NCBI GenBank assembly: GCA_002499345.1
Contig: DALF01000069.1
Coordinates: forward strand, 1-30,316
Length of the DNA: 30,316 nt
DNA from: Euryarchaeota archaeon UBA170
GTDB taxonomy: Archaea; Thermoplasmatota; Poseidoniia; Poseidoniales; Thalassarchaeaceae
Reading direction: 5' to 3'
The notes under the pieces are model-generated. The model saw only the letters and a list, made by a program, of their open reading frames with translations, did not search any database and was not told the origin of the DNA. Shown in pieces: positions 24,163-30,316 of the stretch (within the stretch, counting starts at the first letter, position 1; the number at the start of each line of letters is the position of its first letter). The position numbers and the translations under genes are program-made.

Positions 24163-24441
24163 ATGAACGAGCGAATACCCAGGCGAAAAGCGCCAGATTT
24201 TCGAGACTCGGAAGATGGACTTATATCCTCAATTATTGAAGACGGATTCCTGAATGTTGCCCTTGATGATGCCAATCAGTATGGCCCACATGCAATGATT
24301 GTGTTTCTTGGAATCGTCTCATTACTAACGGGAACTGTCTTGGCATTAGCTATGATCAATCCTCTACTCTCAATAGGGGCCGTCGCTCTACTGCTCGTCG
24401 CATTTGTTCTGCAATCGAGGTTCGGTTTCCTTGGCGACTAA
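24163..24441 (+). CDS. Small two-helix membrane protein, unknown function
   Basis: A 92-residue protein. The first 42 residues are polar and mixed-charge (MNERIPRRKAPDFRDSEDG and on). Two adjacent hydrophobic helices follow, IVFLGIVSLLTGTVLALAMI and LLSIGAVALLLVAFVLQS, joined by a tight Asn-Pro turn, and the chain ends within ten residues. The topology suggests a cytoplasmic N-terminal segment and a membrane hairpin. I do not recognise the family. It is transcribed alone: divergent from the RadB-like gene across 95 nt containing a TATA-like box, and convergent with purB across 30 nt. A good start context and an isolated promoter make it likely to be real. Confidence 0.7.
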   Translation: MNERIPRRKAPDFRDSEDGLISSIIEDGFLNVALDDANQYGPHAMIVFLGIVSLLTGTVLALAMINPLLSIGAVALLLVAFVLQSRFGFLGD

Positions 24442-24471
24442 ACTGCCGCTCGCTACAAAAGACACATTTGC

Positions 24472-25818
24472 CTAGATGAGTTTGCGAGCAATAGAAACCG
24501 CGTTGTCTACAATTTCTCCAGAAACTCCTAGGTGGCTCTCAGGGGAGAACAGATAATCTAACTCTTCTCCGTCGAAGATAGAATTAATCTGTTCATTCTC
24601 TGAACATACGTCCTTCAAATGAGCTCCTAATCTCAATGCCTCCATTGAACAACCTCTGAGGACTTCATGCGCTTCGTCTCTGGGCATGCCACTATCCACT
24701 AATGAGAGCATGACCTTCTCAGCCATTACTAATCCCTTCTGTGAGTCGATGTTATGCATCATCCTATCTCTGTCTACTACTAGCCTTGACATTACCCTGT
24801 CACATTTCGCAATGATATCATCAAGCAATATCATTGAATGAGAGAGCGTGAATCTTTCGGATGAGGAATTTGCGAGATCCCTTTCATGCCAAAGTAGAGC
24901 ATTCTCATATGATGGTATTATCATTGACCTGACGATTCGGGCCAGGCCACACGCATTTTCTGCTGTAATCGGATTCCTTTTGTGGGCCATGGTTGAAGAC
25001 CCAACCTGCTTCTCTACATCAAAGGCCTCCGCAACCTCTGCAATCTCGCTCCTTTGGAGATTTCTGACCTCTTGAAGGATTTTCTCAATCGTAGTCGATA
25101 CGTTAGCCATCCACCCGACCCATTCTATGTAGCGATCCCTTCCAACTACCTGCGTAGTGGCAACTGGCACCTCTAGGCCCAATTCCCCTAAAATTAGGCT
25201 CTGTAATTCCAGCGCGTTCTCTCCCTGGGCAGCTCCGGTCCCAACCGCCCCTAGAAACTTGCCAGCGATTATTCTCGACCTCATTGACTCAATCCTCTCC
25301 AAGTGCCTCCTGAATTCATCTACCCATACCGCAACCTTGAGTCCGAATGTTATCGGTACAGCAGCCTGTCCGTGAGTTCTGCCTATCATAATGGTGTCTC
25401 TTTCCCTCACAGCCAAATCGCAAAGCGTAACCATCAGTGATTTCATTGAGGATAGTTGTAAATCTACGCTATCTTTGATTTGCAAGGCAACCGCAGAGTC
25501 AACTATGTCATTGCTAGTCGCACCTAGATGAATGCACCAACCTGCTTCTCCCGCAGCCTCGGCCATGGCCTTTGTAAGTGCCATAATGTCATGTCTGGTC
25601 TCAGCCTCGATTTCCTCTACCCTGTCGGCTGTAACTATTCCGGGATCGGAAATATCTGCGACGATATCGTAGTGTTCAGCACTAACTCTGCCCATTTTAC
25701 AATGGGCCCACACAAGGGCCCTCTCAACTTCCAATTGCCTGGAATGACGTCCTTCCCTCGACCAAATAGCTTTGGCCTCTTCTCGTCCATATCTGTAGTC
25801 TAGAGGTGAAACCGACAC
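24472..25818 (-). CDS. purB: Adenylosuccinate lyase
   Basis: PurB catalyses two fumarate-releasing steps of purine synthesis: SAICAR to AICAR, and adenylosuccinate to AMP. The 448-residue protein is of normal size for the fumarase/aspartase superfamily. Visible signatures are SPLDYRYG at the N-terminus, ETRHDIMA with the conserved His, GATSNDIVDSA (99-109), MIGRTHGQAAVPITFG (144-159) and the mobile catalytic loop GSSTMAHKRNPITAENACG (273-291). In that loop the usual MPHK reads MAHK, a mild substitution. The start is a GTG at 25818 with ggggat a few bases upstream. It lies 39 nt after dph6 on the same strand, probably one transcript. Its 3' end faces the 92-residue gene across 30 nt. Confidence 0.95.
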   Translation of the reverse strand: MSVSPLDYRYGREEAKAIWSREGRHSRQLEVERALVWAHCKMGRVSAEHYDIVADISDPGIVTADRVEEIEAETRHDIMALTKAMAEAAGEAGWCIHLGATSNDIVDSAVALQIKDSVDLQLSSMKSLMVTLCDLAVRERDTIMIGRTHGQAAVPITFGLKVAVWVDEFRRHLERIESMRSRIIAGKFLGAVGTGAAQGENALELQSLILGELGLEVPVATTQVVGRDRYIEWVGWMANVSTTIEKILQEVRNLQRSEIAEVAEAFDVEKQVGSSTMAHKRNPITAENACGLARIVRSMIIPSYENALLWHERDLANSSSERFTLSHSMILLDDIIAKCDRVMSRLVVDRDRMMHNIDSQKGLVMAEKVMLSLVDSGMPRDEAHEVLRGCSMEALRLGAHLKDVCSENEQINSIFDGEELDYLFSPESHLGVSGEIVDNAVSIARKLI

Positions 25819-25857
25819 TGTATCCCCAAACTCGCGACCGGCACCTCCGGTTTGAGC

Positions 25858-26610
25858 CTAGCGATTAGAAGATAGCCGCCCCGAAGATACATTCCAGTGA
25901 CCTCTGTCCCTGTGCCAAGACATGTCTCCTTCAAGGATAATTCTTCTTTTCATATGCGGAGAGTCAAGAACTAGAGTTTCATATTCTCCGCCTTCGCCGT
26001 CTGCATTGAACCTAAATTTAGATGAAATTCCAATTAGCTCTTCCACCTCCGAAAACCCTAGTTTTCTGCCTAGCCACTTACTATCAAGGCCATCAGACGA
26101 GACGGAAGAAAGTCTGACATCAAAACCATGACTGGGCAATGACCTAATGTGATCATCAGGGTCATGGTGCCATAATGGAGAGAATGATTTAATCCCGAGT
26201 CTGGAGCACATTCTCTCGATCCTAGTTCTCTGATAGTCAGATCTGAGGGCACCAGAGACCAGGGCGTCAATTTCTAGCATGCCTTCATGCAACACTATGC
26301 CTTCGCTGTCCCAGTTATCTGGCCAGAATGACCTGAAATCTTTTTCAGGCTCTGTTTCGCCAGATAATCCTCTCTGTAAATCTAGAACTTCTTCCTCTTC
26401 AATGCCTTCGCTGATAATTGGTAGCCATGGAATTTCGGAGGAAGCCGATTGAAGACCTGCTACACAGACCCCCCCGGTCTGAAACATCATTGAATCGTCC
26501 CCAGTGACACAAAGAGTCACTAATGCTTGAACATCCCACCCTCTCATTATTGACCACCACGTAGCATATGTTGAGTCCTTCCCCCCTGAGCACAACACAG
26601 CTACGCGCAT
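25858..26610 (-). CDS. dph6: Diphthine-ammonia ligase Dph6
   Basis: Dph6 amidates diphthine to diphthamide on elongation factor 2, using ATP and ammonium. The 250-residue protein begins MRVAVLCSGGKDSTYATWWS, with the PP-loop SGGKDS at residues 8-13. It contains the family's second half, VSGALRSDYQRTRIERMCSRLG and the strongly conserved GEGGEYETLVLDSP (C-terminal third). This matches the archaeal MJ0570-type group of the adenine nucleotide alpha hydrolase superfamily. The frame stays open upstream to 26715, but that would run into psmA and add residues with no family resemblance, so the ATG at 26610 is chosen. purB follows after 39 nt. The gene is divergent from psmA across about 100 nt. Confidence 0.93.
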   Translation of the reverse strand: MRVAVLCSGGKDSTYATWWSIMRGWDVQALVTLCVTGDDSMMFQTGGVCVAGLQSASSEIPWLPIISEGIEEEEVLDLQRGLSGETEPEKDFRSFWPDNWDSEGIVLHEGMLEIDALVSGALRSDYQRTRIERMCSRLGIKSFSPLWHHDPDDHIRSLPSHGFDVRLSSVSSDGLDSKWLGRKLGFSEVEELIGISSKFRFNADGEGGEYETLVLDSPHMKRRIILEGDMSWHRDRGHWNVSSGRLSSNR

Positions 26611-26649
26611 GTATCCACGAACCAACCATTCCGCTTGAATGCAACGAAG

Positions 26650-26662
26650 GAAGACGTTCTTC
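26650..26662. promoter_or_regulatory. Short inverted repeat in the dph6/psmA divergent region
   Basis: GAAGA-CGT-TCTTC is a perfect 5-bp inverted repeat with a 3-nt centre, placed between the two divergent genes and just upstream of the psmA TATA-like box. It could be a regulator site for either gene. A repeat this short can easily arise by chance. Confidence 0.2.
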
Positions 26663-26672
26663 GCAACCAACC

Positions 26673-26680
26673 TTGATAAG
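26673..26680 (+). promoter_or_regulatory. TATA-like box for the psmA-exosome cluster
   Basis: The sequence ttgataag is centred about 33 nt before the preferred psmA ATG at 26710. It is nearly identical in sequence and spacing to the box before aIF5A (ctgataag). Confidence 0.35.
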
Positions 26681-26709
26681 AGGCCGTTGATGCATGAGTG
26701 TTGATTACG

Positions 26710-27417
26710 ATGCAACCGAGCGGACGCGGATACGATTCTTCAGTAGGAACTTTCTCACCAGATGGACGACTTCACCAAGTTGAGTATGCTCGTGAATCTG
26801 TAAAGAGAGGGTCCACTACCGTCGGAGTAAAATTCAGAGATGGGGTCATACTGATAGTAGCTAAGAGAATACCTAGTAAGTTAGTTATCCCAGAGTCAAT
26901 TGAGAAAATGTATAAAATCGACGATCATGTAGGAATCACCACTTCTGGTTTAGTTGCCGATGCAAGACAATTGGTTGAAAGGGCTAGGGTGCAATGTCAA
27001 ATTAATAAGATGACATATGGGGACTCTATCGACGTGACAACCCTGGTCAAGAAAATGTGCGACTACAAGCAGTCCTTTACTCAGTACGGGGGCGCTAGGC
27101 CTTTCGGTACCGCATTGTTGATAGCAGGGGTCGATTCTGATGGTCCGCATCTTTACGAAACCGATCCTTCTGGCGCGTATGGATCTTATCAGGCCGGAGC
27201 CATTGGTAGTGGCCGAAGTGAGGTTATTTCTTACTTCGAGGAGAAATGGAAGTCAGGAATGACCGAAAATGCAGCTATCAAAATTGGATTAGAGGCACTT
27301 TCACAGACCTTTGAAGACGGGCTATCGGACGAATCAGTAGAAATCTGTGTTATCAACTCTGAGGGCTACAGAGAACTTGCCGCTCCAGAACTGGAGAAGC
27401 ATATTTCAAAACTCTAG
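26710..27417 (+). CDS. psmA: Proteasome subunit alpha
   Basis: PsmA forms the outer rings of the 20S proteasome, controls substrate entry and docks the regulatory ATPase. The 235-residue protein opens MQPSGRGYDSSVGTFSPDGRLHQVEYARESVKRG, containing the alpha-type signature YD-x-x-x-x-x-FSPDGRL-x-QVEYA. Other family blocks are SGLVADARQLVERAR, GGARPFGTALLIAGVD and YQAGAIGSGRSEV. As expected for an alpha subunit there is no N-terminal catalytic Thr. Starts at GTG 26698 or TTG 26701 are possible, but the ATG at 26710 gives the family N-terminus. It heads the conserved archaeal psmA-SBDS-rrp4-rrp41-rrp42 cluster. The beta subunit is not in this window. Confidence 0.96.
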   Translation: MQPSGRGYDSSVGTFSPDGRLHQVEYARESVKRGSTTVGVKFRDGVILIVAKRIPSKLVIPESIEKMYKIDDHVGITTSGLVADARQLVERARVQCQINKMTYGDSIDVTTLVKKMCDYKQSFTQYGGARPFGTALLIAGVDSDGPHLYETDPSGAYGSYQAGAIGSGRSEVISYFEEKWKSGMTENAAIKIGLEALSQTFEDGLSDESVEICVINSEGYRELAAPELEKHISKL

Positions 27418-27468
27418 AGATTCAGATAACTCCACTATGTCCTTATGCTTGTAGTATCTACGACTTAC

Positions 27469-28158
27469 ATGGTTAGTCTTGACGATGCGGTAATTGCTAG
27501 ACTCGAAAAGGGCGGTTCAAGATATGAGATTTTGGTAGATCCAGATCTAGTGGATAATTGGAAAGAAGATCCTTCATCTGTAGATTTTGATGAACTCTTG
27601 GCAGTCAATGAGGTTTGGACAGACTCTAGAAATGGCGAGAGGCCCACATCCGATGCACTGGAAACCGTATTCGGAAGTAATGACCTGCGGCACTGCGTAG
27701 AAATTATTCTGAGGAAGGGGTCCATCCAACTAACAACCGCTCAGAGAAAGAAAATGGTCGAAGAGAAGAAACTTCAGATCATTAATGAGATAGCGACTAC
27801 TGCTACGGATCCTAAAACTAGGATGCCACATCCTAGGACCAGGATAGAGAACGCTCTCGAAGAGGCGCGTTTCTCCGTTGATCCGTTCAAATCCCTTGAG
27901 AGTCAGGTTTCAGATGCAGTAAAGGTACTGAAGCCACTAATTCCACTCCAATTCATCACAATGCGTCTCGCCTTCAAGATTCCTGGGTCCTCATATGGGG
28001 CTGTCAATCAAATCCTTAGGGACCTAATAATACGCCAAGAATGGCTCACTGATGGGACGTGGGCTTGTGTGGTGGAGGTCCCAGGAGGGATGAAGAACGA
28101 GCTAATCAGCAAAGTCGCAAACAGGGCTTCAGAGGCCGAAGTCAAGGAGCTTGACTGA
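27469..28158 (+). CDS. sbds: Ribosome assembly factor SBDS (Sdo1)
   Basis: SBDS is the archaeal counterpart of the Shwachman-Bodian-Diamond protein, which works with an EF2-like GTPase to release aIF6 from the large ribosomal subunit. From the ATG at 27469 the protein is 229 residues and starts MVSLDDAVIARLEKGGSRYEILVDP, the family N-terminus. The N-terminal FYSH domain ends with ILRKGSIQLTTAQRK. The middle three-helix domain contains PHPRTRIENALEEARFSVDP, and the C-terminal ferredoxin-like domain contains FKIPGSSYGAVNQILRD. A start at 27445 would add eight unrelated residues. It lies about 50 nt after psmA and just before rrp4, the usual archaeal arrangement linking ribosome assembly and RNA decay. 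Confidence 0.96.
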   Translation: MVSLDDAVIARLEKGGSRYEILVDPDLVDNWKEDPSSVDFDELLAVNEVWTDSRNGERPTSDALETVFGSNDLRHCVEIILRKGSIQLTTAQRKKMVEEKKLQIINEIATTATDPKTRMPHPRTRIENALEEARFSVDPFKSLESQVSDAVKVLKPLIPLQFITMRLAFKIPGSSYGAVNQILRDLIIRQEWLTDGTWACVVEVPGGMKNELISKVANRASEAEVKELD

Positions 28159-28189
28159 CTCCCCACCGAAGGTGTCGACATCAACGGTT

Positions 28190-28891
28190 ATGAATAGTAG
28201 GCCGGTCGGGCAGCTCGATAACATGAGTAATGAGAGCAGCGCGGACGGGCCGCAAGACACACGACGCACCCTCGTCGTCGTACCAGGGGAGGACCTTGGT
28301 TCATCAGAGGGGATTGAAGCTGGACATGGCGTTTTAGTCGTCGGTGACAGAGTCATTTCAACGAAACAAGGAAGAATGAGCAGAAAGGGAAACACAATTT
28401 CAGTTAGTCCCCTGCACACTAGATACATGCCTAGGCCAGGAGACCTGGTTATAGGCCACATAGAGGGATGTACCAACAACATATGGTTTGTAGACATAGG
28501 TGCCCCATTCAACTCAATACTACCAATGAGTCTTGGACCAGCCAAGGTCGAGTTCGGAGGAACCAGGAAAATCCTAGACATTGGCGACTCCATTCTATGC
28601 AGGGTACAAGAGGTTGAGGAGACTCACCAAAGCGTGGTAACAATGAAGGGAATGGGGCTCAGAAAGATCCGCTCGGGCGCTCTGGATGAATTAGACCCGC
28701 ATCTCTTAGGCAAGCTCATAGGTAAAGGAGGAGCATTCCTCAGGGATATGAAGATGCAGACAGACTGCAGGATTGTCGTCGCTGACAATGGGCGCCTCTG
28801 GATTGATGGGGAGCTTGAGAATATATTAGAGGTTAGAAAGAAGATTAATGGCATATCTTCAGAGGCCAGAATGATAGGAGTTGATGCATAA
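28190..28891 (+). CDS. rrp4: Exosome RNA-binding subunit Rrp4
   Basis: Rrp4 forms the cap of the archaeal exosome and feeds RNA into the Rrp41-Rrp42 ring. From the ATG at 28190 it has 233 residues: a polar N-terminal stretch, then RTLVVVPGEDLG (N-terminal beta domain), an S1 domain (RPGDLVIGHIEGCTNNIWFVDIG and on) and a KH domain with LIGKGGAFLRDMK, the GxxG loop. The exact start is uncertain. A TTG at 28151, overlapping the SBDS stop, and an ATG at 28223 are alternatives; homology begins only at about RTLVVVPGE. The stop codon TAA shares its last base with the ATG of rrp41, so the two are translationally coupled. Confidence 0.94.
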   Translation: MNSRPVGQLDNMSNESSADGPQDTRRTLVVVPGEDLGSSEGIEAGHGVLVVGDRVISTKQGRMSRKGNTISVSPLHTRYMPRPGDLVIGHIEGCTNNIWFVDIGAPFNSILPMSLGPAKVEFGGTRKILDIGDSILCRVQEVEETHQSVVTMKGMGLRKIRSGALDELDPHLLGKLIGKGGAFLRDMKMQTDCRIVVADNGRLWIDGELENILEVRKKINGISSEARMIGVDA

Positions 28892-29607
28892 TGGGTGGTT
28901 ACGGAGATGTTCAGATGATAGATGAAAACGGACTAAGAATGGATGGCAGAAAGCCAGGGGACGTCAGACCCATCACAATCGAGACCGGCGTAATTCCTGT
29001 AGCCGACGGCTCTTGCAGGATGACATGGGGAACTAATGAGGCCATAGTAGCAGTTTACGGGCCAATGGAAGCACACCCAAGAAAGATACAACGCCAAGAC
29101 AGGGCAGTCATCGATGTTGCATACAATATGGCTCCCTTTTCCACAACAGATAGAATCAGGCCAGGCTTTAATCGCAGGAGCAGGGAGATTAGTAAAGTAA
29201 CCAAGGATGCATTGGAGAGCGTAGTCCTTCTGGAGCTTTACCCTAGGTCGAAGATAAGAGTAAGTATCGAAATAGTCTCTGCTGAAGCAGGAACCAGGTG
29301 TGTCGGACTTACGGCGGCATCAGTCGCTCTTGCTGATGCAGGTATTCCAATGACTGACATGGTAGTCAGTGTAGCGAGTGGCAAGATTAACGATGTAGTG
29401 GTATGCGACTTGAACAAAGAAGAAGATAACTACGGTGAGGCTGACCTTCCGATGGGCGTACTTCCGAATACAGGTGAGCTAGTCTTTCTCCAAATGGACG
29501 GCGATTTATCCCCTGACGAATTCAAGCAAGCATGGGACTACAATGTAGATGCGGCTATGGAGGTTCACAAACTAATGGTGGACGCACTCAAGGGAGGGGA
29601 TAACTGA
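28891..29607 (+). CDS. rrp41: Exosome catalytic subunit Rrp41
   Basis: Rrp41 is the RNase PH-like subunit carrying the phosphorolytic 3'-5' exonuclease site. The 238-residue protein contains LRMDGRKPGDVRPITIETG, IVAVYGPMEAHPRKIQ, FSTTDRIRPG with the Arg-rich RNA-binding segment, and TRCVGLTAASVALADAGI. KINDVVVCDLNKEEDNYGEADLPMGV follows, which holds the catalytic/metal Asp in GEADLP, matching active archaeal Rrp41. The C-terminal helix is LSPDEFKQAWDYNVDAAMEV. The ATG at 28891 overlaps the rrp4 stop by one base (TAATG) and its own stop overlaps the rrp42 start by one base (TGATG). These overlaps favour balanced synthesis of the hexameric ring partners. Confidence 0.97.
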   Translation: MGGYGDVQMIDENGLRMDGRKPGDVRPITIETGVIPVADGSCRMTWGTNEAIVAVYGPMEAHPRKIQRQDRAVIDVAYNMAPFSTTDRIRPGFNRRSREISKVTKDALESVVLLELYPRSKIRVSIEIVSAEAGTRCVGLTAASVALADAGIPMTDMVVSVASGKINDVVVCDLNKEEDNYGEADLPMGVLPNTGELVFLQMDGDLSPDEFKQAWDYNVDAAMEVHKLMVDALKGGDN

Positions 29608-30316
29608 TGTCAGCCCCCACAGTCCCCAACCTACTCAGAGATCACCTCACAGATCTTGCTCTTAACGACTCAAGATTGGATGGAAGAGGCCAATTCGAAG
29701 GAAGAGCCCTCAATCTAGAGACTGGAATCCTACCAAGGGCAGAGGGGTCCGCTAAGGTCACCATGGGCAATACGATAGTGTTGGCCGGAGTTAAGTTTCA
29801 GCTAATGACGCCATATTCGGACAGACCAAACCAGGGGGGCCTAATGTGTTCCTGCGAAGTAAGGCCAATAGCTGGAAGGCATTGGGAGGCAGGCCCACCC
29901 AGTCCCGAAGCAATAGAGCTCGGAAGAGTGGTGGATCGTGGAATCAGAGAATCTGGATGTATTGACGTCGATGATCTATGTATAATACCCGGAGAAAAGG
30001 CGTGGCAAGTCATCTTGGACCTTCATGCCATATCCGACGACGGAAATCTATTCGACGCATTCGCATTAGCAGGTATCGCAGCCCTAAGGAGCGCAATAAT
30101 TCCTGCAGAGCGTTTCGAAGTAGGCGAAGATTCCCCACTCAAAGTTTCTAAAAAGCCAATAATGTGCTCTTATCACAAAGTGGGCGGTAGATTCGTGTAC
30201 GACGCTTCATACAGGGAAGAACTTGGGGGCGACGAGAGAATTCATATCACTCTAGGTGACGATGATCATGTACATTCCCTCCAGAAGGGTCTAAAGGGAA
30301 TCTTCACGGCAGATGA
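29607..30316 (+). CDS. rrp42: Exosome subunit Rrp42 (3' end outside the window)
   Basis: The frame from the ATG at 29607 is open to the end of the window, 236 codons, so it is truncated only by the window edge; archaeal Rrp42 is about 260-275 residues. Rrp42 is the catalytically silent RNase PH-like partner of Rrp41, needed for ring formation and RNA binding. Translated by eye it shows SRLDGRGQFEGRALNLETG, ILPRAEGSAKVTMGNTIVLAG, VVDRGIRESGCIDVDDLCII, and the segment KAWQVILDLHAISDDGNLFD followed by AFALAGIAALRSAIIP. All are in Rrp42 order, including the extended N-terminal helix before LDGR. The start overlaps the rrp41 stop as TGATG. The gene ends the conserved cluster as far as can be seen here. 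Confidence 0.95.
   Translation, partial: MSAPTVPNLLRDHLTDLALNDSRLDGRGQFEGRALNLETGILPRAEGSAKVTMGNTIVLAGVKFQLMTPYSDRPNQGGLMCSCEVRPIAGRHWEAGPPSPEAIELGRVVDRGIRESGCIDVDDLCIIPGEKAWQVILDLHAISDDGNLFDAFALAGIAALRSAIIPAERFEVGEDSPLKVSKKPIMCSYHKVGGRFVYDASYREELGGDERIHITLGDDDHVHSLQKGLKGIFTAD

Noticed and set aside
26611..26715. Upstream extension of the dph6 frame to 26715
   Set aside because: It would overlap the psmA start and adds 35 residues not found before the PP-loop in the family.
1..30316. tRNA, rRNA, CRISPR array, insertion sequence or integration site
   Set aside because: Intergenic gaps are at most about 130 nt. None contains a cloverleaf-like arrangement with a GTTCGA T-loop, regularly spaced repeats or terminal inverted repeats, and no transposase or integrase is encoded.

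Overview
The window is 30.3 kb of tightly packed archaeal chromosome. The archaeal assignment rests on an information-processing gene set without bacterial counterparts: aIF5A with a hypusine loop, the large subunit of replication factor C, TrmY, TiaS, Dph6, the proteasome alpha subunit, SBDS, and the exosome genes rrp4, rrp41 and rrp42. Archaeosortase A together with a PGF-CTERM surface protein, a D-rich calcium-binding-type repeat tail and moderate GC point to Euryarchaeota. A marine Thermoplasmatota-related lineage (Marine Group II/III, Poseidoniales-like) is my best guess. That placement is from general resemblance, not from a search.

Left part (1-5156, all + strand): the 3' end of an acidic surface protein with a PGF-CTERM anchor and a strong GC hairpin after it, then aIF5A, an OPT-family transporter, a DMT/EamA transporter and SurE. 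SurE runs 13 nt into a convergent minus-strand pair, SRP54 followed by TrmY (5144-7094). Divergent from SRP54 is an unrecognised polytopic membrane protein with weak PrsW/YhfC-like motifs. Next come trkA and trkH (8034-11023), a two-gene potassium uptake unit. TrkH abuts, stop against stop, the minus-strand unit glyS-rfcL (11024-14319).

Middle (14451-20729): a 1766-residue Lhr-family helicase with a roughly 900-residue winged-helix C-terminal region fills 5.3 kb. It overlaps by 9 nt the convergent archaeosortase A gene. Divergent from artA is a compact + strand run: gmhA-like sugar-phosphate isomerase, gmhB-like HAD phosphatase and tiaS, then a 66-residue membrane protein that has its own TATA-like box.

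Right part: a short RadB-like ATPase (-), a 92-residue membrane protein (+) and the dph6-purB pair (-). Divergent from dph6 is the conserved archaeal proteasome-exosome cluster psmA-SBDS-rrp4-rrp41-rrp42, with one-base start/stop overlaps. rrp42 is cut by the window edge.

No tRNA, rRNA, CRISPR array, insertion sequence or integrase was seen, and no gap without a gene reaches 300 nt (the largest are about 130 nt). One biological thread joins several genes: surface construction. SRP54 targets proteins to the membrane, archaeosortase A processes PGF-CTERM proteins such as the one at the left edge, and the GmhA/GmhB pair beside artA may supply a heptose for surface glycans. The rest is mostly core translation, RNA decay, replication and ion transport.
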